From positions 1-7,579 of the forward strand of contig JAUQOX010000137.1 in assembly GCA_030550695.1 (NCBI GenBank): a stretch of 7,579 nucleotides of DNA, written 5' to 3'. The DNA comes from Gemmatimonadota bacterium (GTDB lineage: Bacteria > Gemmatimonadota > Gemmatimonadetes > Longimicrobiales > Gaopeijiaceae). The position numbers and the translations under genes are program-made. The first letter of the stretch is position 1. The number at the start of each line of letters is the position of its first letter. Shown here piece by piece: positions 1-6,883 of this stretch. The notes beneath the pieces are model-generated. The model searched no databases and was not told where the DNA came from. It saw only the letters and a list, made by a program, of their open reading frames with translations.

Positions 1-2
1 AG

Positions 3-2345
3 CCGGATACCGTTCTGCTGTTCGGGGCCCAGGGGCGAGAGCAGCTCAAGGAGGTCACCGTCGGCCATACCCTGTTCCTGGAGGAACGAGACCTCCAACC
101 CGGGGATGTGGTGGCCTACTATGCTCTGGTGGCCGACAACCGGCCGGGAAACCCCTCCGAGGCCATGAGTGACATCTACTTCGTGTCGGTGCGCCCCTTC
201 CGCAGGGATTTCCGACAGGCCCAAGAGAACCCCCAGGGTGGGCAGCAGACCCCCCAAGGCCAACAGGGCCAGCGGAATCAGGAGAACCGCAGTCTGTCGG
301 CCCTTCAGAAAGAAGTCATCGCCGCCACCTTCAACCTCTTGCGGGACCGGAGCCGGTACGCTCCGGAGGACTGGAGCCAGAATCTGGTGAGTGTGGCCCT
401 GGCCCAAGGGCGGGTGCGGGAGGAGGTGGCCCTGTTGGTGGAGCGGATGAACTCCCGGGGCGTGGCGGCTGCGGATCCCCGGATGCGGGAGATCGCCCAG
501 ATGCTCCCCGCGGCGGTGGCGGACATGGAGGCGGCAGAGTCCCTCCTGAGGGGCGGGAAGCCCGACGAGGCCCTCGCGCCGGAGCAAAGGGCCTTGACGG
601 TGCTTCAGAAAGCCGAGGAGACCTACGAAAGGACGGTGGCCCAGGCCCGTCAGGGCCAGCCGGGCGCCAATCAGGGAGGGGGGGCTCCGGCCGACGAGCT
701 GGCGGATCTGTTCGAAATGGAGCTGGACCGCCTCCAGAACCAGTACGAGACCGTCCAGCGGGGGGAAAGGCAACAAGCCAATCAGGAGGTGGACGAACTC
801 CTGGAGCGTCTCCGGGAGTTGGCCCGCCGGCAGCAACAGGAGATGGAGCGGCAGAGGCGTCGGGCCGAGATGGGGCAAGGGGGAGCTTCCGCCTCCGGGG
901 GCGAAAGCCAGCGGGCGCTGGCGGAAGCGGTGGAGGAAACGGCCCGCCGGCTGGCCGAGCTTTCCCGTCGTACGGGTGACCAGGAGTTGGCGGAGACCGC
1001 CCGGAGGCTTCAGCAGGCCGCCGAGAGGATGCGGAGGTCGGCGGCGGCGTCGGGTCAGGCCAGGGGATTGGCCGAGGCCACGTCGGCCCTGGAGGAACTG
1101 GAGGAGGCCCAACGACGCCTGCAACGGAATCAGGAGGGGAGGACGGAAGGCTCATTGCGGGAGGCGTTGGATCGGGCCGAGGGCTTGAGCCGGGCTCAGG
1201 AAGAGGTGCGCCGCCGGGTGGGTGAGCTCCCCGAAGATCCTGCCCGGCGGGGCGAGGCCGTGCGCCGGATCCAGGAACAAAAGGACCAGATGCTTCGGGA
1301 AACGGAGGCGCTGGAACGGGATCTGGTGCGGCTGCAGCAGGGGGTGCGCCGGGAGAGCCGCGAAGCAGCCCAGGAACTGGGCCAAGCCGTGGACGCCATC
1401 CGGGAAGGGCGGCTCAAGGAGAAGCTGGCGTACACGAAGGGGGTGGTGGAGCAGAGGGAGCGGGCGTTTGCCCAAGAATGGGAAGATCAGATCGCCCGGG
1501 ACATCGAAGGGGTGCGCCGCCAGCTTCAGGAGGCCCTGGAGGCCTACCAGGGGAACCGACCGGGGCAGGGATTGGCGGAGGCGTTGGAGCAGGCCCGCGA
1601 GCTGGCCCGGGGCGCCGAGTCCATGGCCCGGCGCCTGGAGAACCGCCGGGCGAGTCAGGTTGGGCAGGGAGAGGGGGAGGAACCGGCCCCGGGAGCTCCG
1701 GCGGGAGGGCAGGGGGAGCCCGGCCGCCAGAGCCGGGGCGTAGCGGATGCCCGGGGGGCGGACTCGGTAGGTTCCGGGCGAGGTGACCCCGGGACGCGGG
1801 AGGGGCGGGGGGGGGGAGGGGGTCGGGGAGCGGACAGCCTGGGTAGGGGGGGGCAAGGGGACCGGGGCCAGGGGCAACCCGACCCGAGGGGCCTTCGGGG
1901 GGAGGGAGCCAGGGGGGACAGCGTGGCCGGCGACCGGCGCTTTGCAGGGCCGGAGGGGGGAGCCACCCGGGGAGATCCTCGTCCCTTGAGCGACGAGGAG
2001 ATCCGGCAATTCACGCGGGAGTTTGCCCAGCGTTTGGCCCAGGCGCGACAACTTCAGGAAACCTTGCGCCGGGAGGGGCGGGCAAGTTCTGAGCTGGATG
2101 AGGCCCTGCGGGTTCTCGAAGAACTGCGCCGCCCGCAGACCTACGGGAACCTGGCTCAGGTATCTGCCCTTCAGGGCCAGCTCAGGGAAAGCCTCCGAAG
2201 ATTGGAGTTCGCCCTCCGCCGGGAGGTGGAGGGAGGGGAGAGAGGAAGAGCGGCCCTGATGGGCGCCGAGGACCTGCCCCCCGATTTGCGGAAAATGGTG
2301 GAGGAGTATTTCCGCAATCTCGCACGGAGAGGCGGCGGGCGGTAG
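3..2345 (+). CDS. DUF4175-like coiled-coil protein, C-terminal 780 residues (5' partial)
   Basis: The frame is open from base 3, so the gene enters from the left; the GTG at 108 is internal. An all-beta segment ending DIYFVSVRPF (about residues 57-66 of the fragment) leads into a Gln-rich hinge. A long Arg/Glu/Gln/Ala-rich coiled coil follows, to about residue 548, and includes FEMELDRLQNQYETVQRGE near residue 237. Next come a Gly/Arg/Asp-rich low-complexity linker (about residues 550-660) and a conserved helical tail containing LPPDLRKMVEEYFRNLARR. This order matches the large DUF4175-type proteins that I recall from Gemmatimonadota and Acidobacteriota, which are usually over 1,000 residues long with N-terminal membrane helices. 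In those genomes they often lie near MoxR ATPase, DUF58 and BatA-like genes, which suggests a cell-envelope role; neither the helices nor such neighbours are in view. The biochemical function is unknown. The family call is fairly sure; the role is inference. Confidence 0.8.
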   Translation, partial: PDTVLLFGAQGREQLKEVTVGHTLFLEERDLQPGDVVAYYALVADNRPGNPSEAMSDIYFVSVRPFRRDFRQAQENPQGGQQTPQGQQGQRNQENRSLSALQKEVIAATFNLLRDRSRYAPEDWSQNLVSVALAQGRVREEVALLVERMNSRGVAAADPRMREIAQMLPAAVADMEAAESLLRGGKPDEALAPEQRALTVLQKAEETYERTVAQARQGQPGANQGGGAPADELADLFEMELDRLQNQYETVQRGERQQANQEVDELLERLRELARRQQQEMERQRRRAEMGQGGASASGGESQRALAEAVEETARRLAELSRRTGDQELAETARRLQQAAERMRRSAAASGQARGLAEATSALEELEEAQRRLQRNQEGRTEGSLREALDRAEGLSRAQEEVRRRVGELPEDPARRGEAVRRIQEQKDQMLRETEALERDLVRLQQGVRRESREAAQELGQAVDAIREGRLKEKLAYTKGVVEQRERAFAQEWEDQIARDIEGVRRQLQEALEAYQGNRPGQGLAEALEQARELARGAESMARRLENRRASQVGQGEGEEPAPGAPAGGQGEPGRQSRGVADARGADSVGSGRGDPGTREGRGGGGGRGADSLGRGGQGDRGQGQPDPRGLRGEGARGDSVAGDRRFAGPEGGATRGDPRPLSDEEIRQFTREFAQRLAQARQLQETLRREGRASSELDEALRVLEELRRPQTYGNLAQVSALQGQLRESLRRLEFALRREVEGGERGRAALMGAEDLPPDLRKMVEEYFRNLARRGGGR
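1802..1867 (+). other. Two adjacent G-quadruplex-forming tracts inside the coding strand
   Basis: Bases 1802-1828 hold G-runs of 4, 10, 5 and 4 separated by one or two bases. Bases 1841-1867 hold runs of 3, 8, 4 and 4 with loops of two or three bases. Both meet the simple four-run quadruplex pattern on the coding strand, so they would also be present in the mRNA. They encode part of the Gly/Arg linker of the DUF4175-like protein. The family-like tail continues in the same frame afterwards, so the G counts are consistent with an intact gene. Folding is predicted, not shown. Confidence 0.6.
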
Positions 2346-2526
2346 GAGCTCGGAACCCACGCCCCGGGGCGCATGGTATAGCCCAGCGCCCCGCCGGAGT
2401 CGGGCGCCCCGCGGCGGCGTGCGTAGGCAGAGGCCGTCCGGGGGGTCTGACAGGGGGGCGTTGTGAATCTGGGCGAGCCGTAGAACCCTAGGGAGGTCGG
2501 TCCGGCCCCCGCGGGAAATCAGGGCC

Positions 2527-3912
2527 CTACGCCCCCCTGAGGGCCTCGATCTCCGCCACGGTTTGGGGCTTGGGGGGGCCGAGGCGCCGGGCGCCTTCCG
2601 GGGTGATGAGGTAGTCCTCCTCGTTCCTTACCCCCCCGAAGTCGCGCCATTTCGTCAGCTCGGGGTAGTTGATGTATTCCAGGTGCCGTCCCTCGGCCTG
2701 CCATAGATCGATGAGTTGGGGGATGAAGTACACCCCCGGTTCCACAGTGACGACGAAACCGGGCTGGAGGGGGCGGGCGAGGCGAAGGGATTTCAATCCG
2801 AATTGGGTGCTCCGGGGCTCCCCGGCGTACCCCACGTAGTTCTCGCCCAGGTTCTCCATGTCGTGGACGTCGAGTCCCAGCATATGGCCGATCCCGTGGG
2901 GCATGACCAGAGCATGGGCGCCGGCAGCCAGGGCTTCCTCCGTGTCGCCCTTCATGATCCCCAGGTCTTTCATCCCCTCGAAGATGGCGCGGCACGCGGC
3001 GAAGTGGACCTCTCGGTTGGGGACTCCTGGCGCGAGGGTGGCGACGGCCATGCGGTAAGCGGCCAACACCACTTCGTAGATCAGCTTTTGCCTTTCCGTG
3101 AACCGGGGAGCCACCGGGAAGGTGGTGGTCAGGTCGCCGGCGTAGCCGCGGGAGGTCTCCGCGCCGGCATCCAGGAGGAACAGATCCCCTTCCGAGAGGA
3201 CGTTGCCGTGATAATGGTTGTGGAGCGTCTCCCCGTGGATGGTCGCGATGACGGGAAAGGCCGTGCGCCCGCCCGCCGCCCAGGCGAGGCGCTGAACCTC
3301 CGCGGCCACCTCCGCTTCCCGAAGGCCCGGTCGGGCCATGCGGATCGCGGCTTCGTGCATCTTCACCGAGAGGGCGACGGCCCTTTCGATCTCCTCCACC
3401 TCTTCCGGCGCCTTGATGGAACGCTGGGCCACCACCGCCTGGATGAGGCCCTCGCTGGCCTGCTGGGTGACCTCGTCCGGGGAAAGGCCCAGGAGGCGGC
3501 CGAGGAGGAGGCGGGTCTCGGCTCGGTAGGGGGGGAGGAAATGCACGGGACGGCCCTTTCGGCGGGCTTCGTGTAGGAGGTCCTCCAGAGCGGCGGGAGG
3601 CCGGGTATCCTCGACCCCTGCCGCCTCGGCCCGATGGGCCAGACTGGGGAGGTCACCCATCCACACCACATCGTCGATGGTCGGTTCCCTGCCGAAGAGG
3701 GTGGTCTGACCTCGGTCCACGTCCACCAGCGCTGCCAGGTCAGGTTGGTCGAGGCCGAAGTAGTAGAGAAACGTGCTGTCCTGCCGGAAAGGGTAGCAGT
3801 TGTCGGCGTAGTTCATGGGGCTCTCCCCGTTGCCTACGAAGAGGAGGAGACCCTCGGAAAAAGACGCCGAGAGGACGGCGCGCCGGGCTCGGTAGACTTC
3901 GGGGGAAAACAT
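2527..3912 (-). CDS. pepP: Xaa-Pro aminopeptidase (M24B, aminopeptidase P)
   Basis: This 461-residue cytoplasmic enzyme should remove the N-terminal residue from peptides with proline in second place. An N-terminal creatinase-type (AMP_N) domain covers about residues 3-140 (PFRQDSTFLYYFG at 41-53). The pita-bread catalytic domain follows, with the dinuclear metal site complete by comparison with E. coli PepP: D248 (LLDAGAE), D260 (GYAGDLTTTFP), H343 (MPHGIGHMLGLDVHD), E391 (VEPGVYF) and E431 (GVRNEED). H339 and H350 match the substrate-handling histidines. The length is normal for PepP and there is no signal peptide. The ATG at 3912 is preceded by GAGGTG (3918-3923) with five bases between, which fixes the start. 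The gene is convergent with the DUF4175-like gene; the 181 bases between them show no convincing intrinsic terminator. Prolidase is an alternative, but the N-terminal domain and HGIGHMLGLDVHD favour PepP. Confidence 0.95.
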   Translation of the reverse strand: MFSPEVYRARRAVLSASFSEGLLLFVGNGESPMNYADNCYPFRQDSTFLYYFGLDQPDLAALVDVDRGQTTLFGREPTIDDVVWMGDLPSLAHRAEAAGVEDTRPPAALEDLLHEARRKGRPVHFLPPYRAETRLLLGRLLGLSPDEVTQQASEGLIQAVVAQRSIKAPEEVEEIERAVALSVKMHEAAIRMARPGLREAEVAAEVQRLAWAAGGRTAFPVIATIHGETLHNHYHGNVLSEGDLFLLDAGAETSRGYAGDLTTTFPVAPRFTERQKLIYEVVLAAYRMAVATLAPGVPNREVHFAACRAIFEGMKDLGIMKGDTEEALAAGAHALVMPHGIGHMLGLDVHDMENLGENYVGYAGEPRSTQFGLKSLRLARPLQPGFVVTVEPGVYFIPQLIDLWQAEGRHLEYINYPELTKWRDFGGVRNEEDYLITPEGARRLGPPKPQTVAEIEALRGA

Positions 3913-3982
3913 GCTGGCACCTCGGTGGGGGGGCGGAGTAGGCGACTGCCTCGGGAGATACGGCTGGCCCGAAGGCCACCGA

Positions 3983-4009
3983 CCGTTCCGGAAATATAGG
4001 AGGGAACGG
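3983..4009 (-). promoter_or_regulatory. Possible pepP promoter -10 inside an inverted repeat
   Basis: CCGTTCC (3983-3989) and GGAACGG (4003-4009) form a perfect 7-bp inverted repeat with a 13-base spacer. The spacer contains TATATT on the minus strand (3998 to 3993), one of the few AT-rich spots in the divergent gap. A start near 3986 would give pepP a leader of roughly 75 bases. No good -35 element lies 16-18 bases upstream. The arrangement could be an operator over a -10 box or simply chance, so this is a weak call. Confidence 0.3.
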
Positions 4010-4677
4010 CCCCCGGGGGCGAATGGGCTTGCCCGAGGGATGCGCCGGCGCTCTCAGGACCGGGGCAGGAAGGTCTCCCGCCTCCGAAGGTTTCTCCAAC
4101 GGGCCGGCGTACGGGGGTGGGGCGGCGGCTGGACCAGGGCTTCCCCACTCCGGTGTAGGCCGGTCATCTCCGGGAAGCGTCGCTGGAAAGGGCGGCCGCA
4201 CAGCCGTGGGATTCTCCCTCCCTTTCGCCCTTCCCTTGCCGGCTCCTCCGGAGGGCGACCGGCCCGGAAACCGGGAACAGGCCGTGGCATCCCGGGCCTC
4301 GGCGGGCCGGACGGGCTGGCCCGATCCCTTGCCGGATTCTCGTCGTCTCCCACGGTCAGCTCTCCGGAGCGCTAGAGACCCCTCGGCGAGCACTCCCTCT
4401 CCCCAAGAGGATCGGCGGGGTCGGAAGGGGCTTGAGGGACGAGGGATCGTCGGCCCGGCTTCTGGAATGTGGAATCCGGCAAGCGGCGCCAGGCCGTTAC
4501 GGGCAGGCGGGCGCGGGGGATCCCGGGGGAATTCGGTGGCCCTGTTCCGCGGCGCGGTTCGGCAAGCCCTTTCTCCGTGGAACGCCGCAGCTTACCTTGC
4601 TGGGGAGGCACTTGCCCAAGCCGAGCTTGGTTTCGTCGGCCGGGCGTCGGCCCGACCTGGCCCTATCCCCCGTTCCT

Positions 4678-4682
4678 GGAGG
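4678..4682 (+). promoter_or_regulatory. Ribosome binding site that sets the redoxin start
   Basis: GGAGG lies seven bases before the ATG at 4690. The frame is open much further upstream, but only this ATG has a Shine-Dalgarno site and is followed at once by a lysine/arginine-plus-hydrophobic export signal. Confidence 0.8.
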
Positions 4683-4689
4683 TCGTCCC

Positions 4690-5316
4690 ATGAAGAGAAG
4701 CGTTCGTCTGGTTCCCACGGCCCTATTGGCCCTCGGGTTCCTTGCGCTCCCCCCTTGGGGCGTGGCGCAAGATGCGGGGCCAGCCATCGGCAAGCCCGCT
4801 CCCGACTTCACCTTGCCCGACATGTACGGGAAAACCTTCACGCTCTCCGACTTCCGGGGGAGCTGGGTGGTCCTGGAGTGGCTGAACTACGGCTGTCCGT
4901 TTGTACGGAAGTACTACGACGCCGGAGCCATGCAGGCCCTTCAGGAGAAGTACGGTGCCATGGGGGTGAAGTGGTTCTCCATCGTGTCCTCGGCACCGGG
5001 CAAGCAGGGCTACTACGAGCCGCCGGAGATGATCAAGGTTTCCCAGGAAAACGGGAACAAGGCCCTGGCCACCCTGCTGGATCCCTCGGGGACGGTGGGT
5101 CGGCTGTATCATGCCCAGACCACGCCCCAGATGTTCCTGATCAGCCCCGAGGGGATTCTCCTCTACAACGGGGCCATCGACGACAAACCCACCTCCAACC
5201 CGGCAGACCTCGAGGGTGCCCACAACTACCTGGTGGCCGCTCTGGAAGAGGCGATGGCCGGCAAGCCCGTGTCCGTGCCCCTCACCAAGCCCTACGGCTG
5301 CTCCGTGAAGTATTGA
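4690..5316 (+). CDS. Exported redoxin-domain (thioredoxin-fold) protein with YGCSVKY tail
   Basis: This 208-residue protein begins with a Sec-type signal (MKRS, then a hydrophobic stretch to about residue 22, likely cut near GVA|QDAG at 26/27), so it should act outside the cytoplasmic membrane. The redoxin/AhpC-TSA fold follows: GKPAPDFTLPDMYGKTFTLSDFRG (residues 34-57), the active-site region EWLNYGCPFVRKYY with C69, SSAPGKQGYYEP (100-111), the cis-proline loop TTPQMFLI (144-151) and YNGAIDDKPTSNPADL (159-174). It ends in PYGCSVKY, which places a second cysteine, C204, at the tail. There is no CXXC and no classical peroxiredoxin PXXXTXXC. This matches a family usually annotated only as redoxin or thioredoxin family protein. 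A thiol peroxidase or disulfide role using C69 and C204 is inference. The gene stands alone and is convergent with the propeller gene. Confidence 0.9.
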   Translation: MKRSVRLVPTALLALGFLALPPWGVAQDAGPAIGKPAPDFTLPDMYGKTFTLSDFRGSWVVLEWLNYGCPFVRKYYDAGAMQALQEKYGAMGVKWFSIVSSAPGKQGYYEPPEMIKVSQENGNKALATLLDPSGTVGRLYHAQTTPQMFLISPEGILLYNGAIDDKPTSNPADLEGAHNYLVAALEEAMAGKPVSVPLTKPYGCSVKY

Positions 5317-5325
5317 AGACGGTGA

Positions 5326-5359
5326 AACGGGGGCCGGAGCCCTGACTCCGGCTCCCGTT
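5326..5359 (+). terminator. Hairpin between convergent genes, probable terminator with poor U-tract
   Basis: Bases 5326-5339 pair with 5346-5359 over 14 positions around a six-base loop. In the plus-strand RNA one pair is G-U and the rest are Watson-Crick. It starts ten bases after the redoxin stop codon. The bases that follow (CCGTCGG) lack a U-run, so it may work with Rho or mainly protect the 3' end. In the minus-strand RNA the G-U pair becomes an A-C mismatch, so the fit is better for the redoxin transcript. Confidence 0.5.
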
Positions 5360-5382
5360 CCGTCGGAGATCCGTTCCCTCGG

Positions 5383-6444
5383 TCAGCGGGACCCGCCCGC
5401 CCCGGCCCAGGCCAGACCGTCCGGCTCCTGTCCCACCCCAATCAGCCGGACGATCTTGGCGCTTTCCAGGTCCAGGACGGCCACCGCGTCGGCACTGGCC
5501 GCTGCCACGTAGGCGTGGCGCCCGTCGGGATCCGCCAGGATCCCGATGGGGGAGGGACTGCCGGGGAACGCCAGCACCTGGGCCCGACCCTCCACCACCG
5601 GCGCCTGGATGAGAACGGCCGCCACCTCCCGGCGGGTGGCGGTGTCGAACACCCGGACCTCGGCGGACCGGGCGTTCGTCACCAAGGCCCTCCGCCCGTC
5701 GGGGGTGAAAACGACCCGGATCGGGAAGTCGGAGGAGGGGAGGGTGGCCAGGATCTCCAGGCTGCGGGTGTCCAGAATGGTAATGGTGTTCTCCGCCCGG
5801 TTGGTCACCCACACTTCCCTTCCGTCGGGGGAAACCGCCACGCCTTCGGCCCCCTGGCCGGTGGGGATGCTCCGGAGCACCTCGCGGAGTTCAAGATCGA
5901 TGACCGTGACGCTTCCCGAGCCGATGTTGGCCACGAAGGCCCGGCGCCCGTCGGGAGTCACGGCCACCTGATGGGAAACGCGGGCCTCCGTGGGAATGGC
6001 CGCCTTGACCCTCCGCTCCAGGACGTCCACCAGGGAGAGGGTCCCGCTCCCCTCCGTGGTGACCGCCAGGGTCCGTCCGTCGGGGAGCCAGACAATGCCA
6101 TGGGGGCGCCGCTGTTCCCCCAGATCGATGGTGGCCACCGCCTCGAGGGTGACGAGGTCTACCACCGTCAGGGTGTTCCCCGGCTGTTGGCCGGTACCGT
6201 AGTTGGTCACCACCGCCGTCTTCCCATCGGGGGACACGGCTACCTCGTGGGGGGCGTGCCCGGTGGGAATGCGCTTAAGCTCTTTACCTTCGGACGGCGA
6301 TACCACTGAAACGGTGGCTTCCCCCTTGTTGACCACCAGCAGATAGGGTCCGGTCTGGCCGGAGAGGTCTGGGGGGGCGCCGATCCAGAGGGTGACCGTC
6401 GCCGCGAGGATGGTCGGGACGGAGGGGGCGAAAAGGCCCTTCAT
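5383..6444 (-). CDS. Exported seven-bladed YVTN beta-propeller protein (YncE-like)
   Basis: The 353-residue product has an N-terminal export signal (MKGLFAPSVPTILAATVTLW, mature part from about residue 30). Seven propeller repeats follow, with YVTN-like strands near residues 34, 78, 126, 169, 211, 253 and 311, and seven PDG turns at 72, 121, 164, 206, 248, 306 and 341. Typical units are FVANIGSGSVTVIDL and VWVTNRAENTITILDT. Repeats are mostly about 42 residues apart, with a longer insert (277-301) before the last blade. Such proteins are periplasmic or secreted scaffolds of the YncE type; the ligand is unknown and no catalytic residues are visible. The frame stays open to a TTG at 6501, but ATG 6444 has AAGGAG (6452-6457) seven bases upstream, begins a proper signal peptide, and avoids overlap with the terminator at 6503-6535. 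It lies downstream of the cold shock gene in the same direction, probably with its own promoter, which I could not identify. Confidence 0.9.
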   Translation of the reverse strand: MKGLFAPSVPTILAATVTLWIGAPPDLSGQTGPYLLVVNKGEATVSVVSPSEGKELKRIPTGHAPHEVAVSPDGKTAVVTNYGTGQQPGNTLTVVDLVTLEAVATIDLGEQRRPHGIVWLPDGRTLAVTTEGSGTLSLVDVLERRVKAAIPTEARVSHQVAVTPDGRRAFVANIGSGSVTVIDLELREVLRSIPTGQGAEGVAVSPDGREVWVTNRAENTITILDTRSLEILATLPSSDFPIRVVFTPDGRRALVTNARSAEVRVFDTATRREVAAVLIQAPVVEGRAQVLAFPGSPSPIGILADPDGRHAYVAAASADAVAVLDLESAKIVRLIGVGQEPDGLAWAGAGGSR

Positions 6445-6502
6445 GGTGCTGCTCCTTCTTGCTTGGATTCCGAATCGGGCGATTGGCCGAACCATAATCA
6501 AG

Positions 6503-6535
6503 AAGGGCCTCTCCGGGAATCCCGGAGAGGCCCTT
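6503..6535 (-). terminator. Terminator of the cold shock gene, perfect 15-bp stem
   Basis: Bases 6503-6517 and 6521-6535 are exact reverse complements with a three-base loop. The structure lies 23 bases past the cold shock stop codon. On the minus strand the stem is followed by TTGATTAT (from base 6501), a modest T-rich tail, so termination in the cold shock direction is the best reading. It separates the cold shock and propeller transcription units. Confidence 0.75.
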
Positions 6536-6558
6536 TGCCGGCGGGTTCGCCTGGGGAC

Positions 6559-6768
6559 TCAGCCGAGGAGGACCACGTTCTCCGCAGCCGGCCCCTTCGT
6601 CCCTTGAACGATGTCGAACTCCACCCGATCCCCTTCCGTAAGGGACCGGAAGCCTTCGGCCTGAATCGCGCTGTGATGCACGAAGCAGTCCCGCTGTCCG
6701 TTGTCAGGGGTGATGAAGCCGAACCCCTTTTGGTCGTTGAACCACTTCACTCGTCCGGTGGTACGCAT
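6559..6768 (-). CDS. csp: Cold shock protein (CspA family)
   Basis: This 69-residue single cold-shock domain is a five-stranded OB fold that binds single-stranded RNA and DNA and melts RNA structure in the cytoplasm. RNP1 is KGFGFI (residues 14-19) and RNP2 is DCFVHHSAI (27-35). TGRVKWFNDQ at the start and VQGTKGPAAENVVLL at the end are standard for the family, and the length is typical. RNP2 carries His where many members have Phe (FVHF), a common natural variant. ATG 6768 is chosen because AAAGGAG lies seven bases before it and the domain begins there; an in-frame extension upstream has no homology and crosses the terminator at 6884-6921. The structured region upstream suggests leader-based control, and a strong terminator follows. 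Confidence 0.96.
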   Translation of the reverse strand: MRTTGRVKWFNDQKGFGFITPDNGQRDCFVHHSAIQAEGFRSLTEGDRVEFDIVQGTKGPAAENVVLLG

Positions 6769-6775
6769 CCTGGTA

Positions 6776-6782
6776 CTCCTTT
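6776..6782 (-). promoter_or_regulatory. Ribosome binding site of the cold shock gene
   Basis: AAAGGAG reads on the minus strand seven bases before ATG 6768. It settles the start against the longer open frame that reaches 7050. Confidence 0.85.
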
Positions 6783-6836
6783 GGGTGTAGATGGTCGGAG
6801 TCCGGAAGATCCGTACCTGCCGACTACCTAGCTGCT

Positions 6837-6880
6837 GCGCGGCTTCCCCCCCGCGCCGGGTCCTGTGGCCACCCGGCCAC
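6837..6880 (-). other. Two hairpins in the cold shock gene 5' region
   Basis: GTGGCC/GGCCAC (6865-6870 with 6875-6880, four-base loop) and GCGCGG/CCGCGC (6837-6842 with 6851-6856, eight-base loop) lie between the upstream terminator and the cold shock ribosome binding site. No convincing -10/-35 pair was found between these hairpins and the gene. They would lie in the leader if transcription starts upstream. A role in temperature-responsive folding is possible but unproven, and GC-rich DNA makes such stems by chance. Confidence 0.35.
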
Positions 6881-6883
6881 TGG

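Larger units (their letters stand above)
3913..4689. other. Long divergent intergenic gap, no supportable gene
   Basis: These 777 bases separate the divergent pepP and redoxin starts. Frames are open on both strands, but their translations are Arg/Gly/Pro/Ser-rich, lack recognisable motifs and have no clear ribosome binding site, as expected for open frames in GC-rich DNA. The only structures noted are the inverted repeat near pepP (3983-4009), a CCCGG-AAA-CCGGG hairpin in the middle, and CCAAGC/GCTTGG (4616-4630) shortly before the redoxin. No tRNA-like arms were seen. The gap presumably holds both promoters, but no good -35/-10 pair was found for the redoxin. Confidence 0.6.

Noticed and set aside
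331..2360. Two long antisense open frames (331-1155 and 1152-2360, minus strand) opposite the DUF4175-like gene
   Set aside because: Their translations are Pro/Ser/Arg/Leu-rich with no motifs, they mirror the codon bias of the real gene, and they have no supporting ribosome binding site; they are GC-rich shadows.
2346..2526. Possible terminator between the convergent DUF4175-like and pepP genes
   Set aside because: Only short GC palindromes (CCCTAGGG, GGGCCC) are present, with no extended stem and no T-run.
2716..3576. 286-residue plus-strand open frame opposite pepP
   Set aside because: It is antisense to a gene with all catalytic residues; His/Gly/Asp-rich composition is the mirror of pepP codons.
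4432..4689. In-frame 86-residue N-terminal extension of the redoxin
   Set aside because: ATG 4690 has a ribosome binding site at the right distance and begins a signal peptide; the extension has no family resemblance and would bury the signal.
4023..5345. 440-residue plus-strand open frame covering the divergent gap and overlapping the redoxin gene
   Set aside because: It overlaps a well-supported gene in another frame and its sequence is low in motifs and biased to Gly/Arg/Pro/Ser.
5515..6309. 264-residue plus-strand open frame opposite the propeller gene
   Set aside because: Its repeats are only the mirror of the propeller's repeated PDG codons; no independent support.
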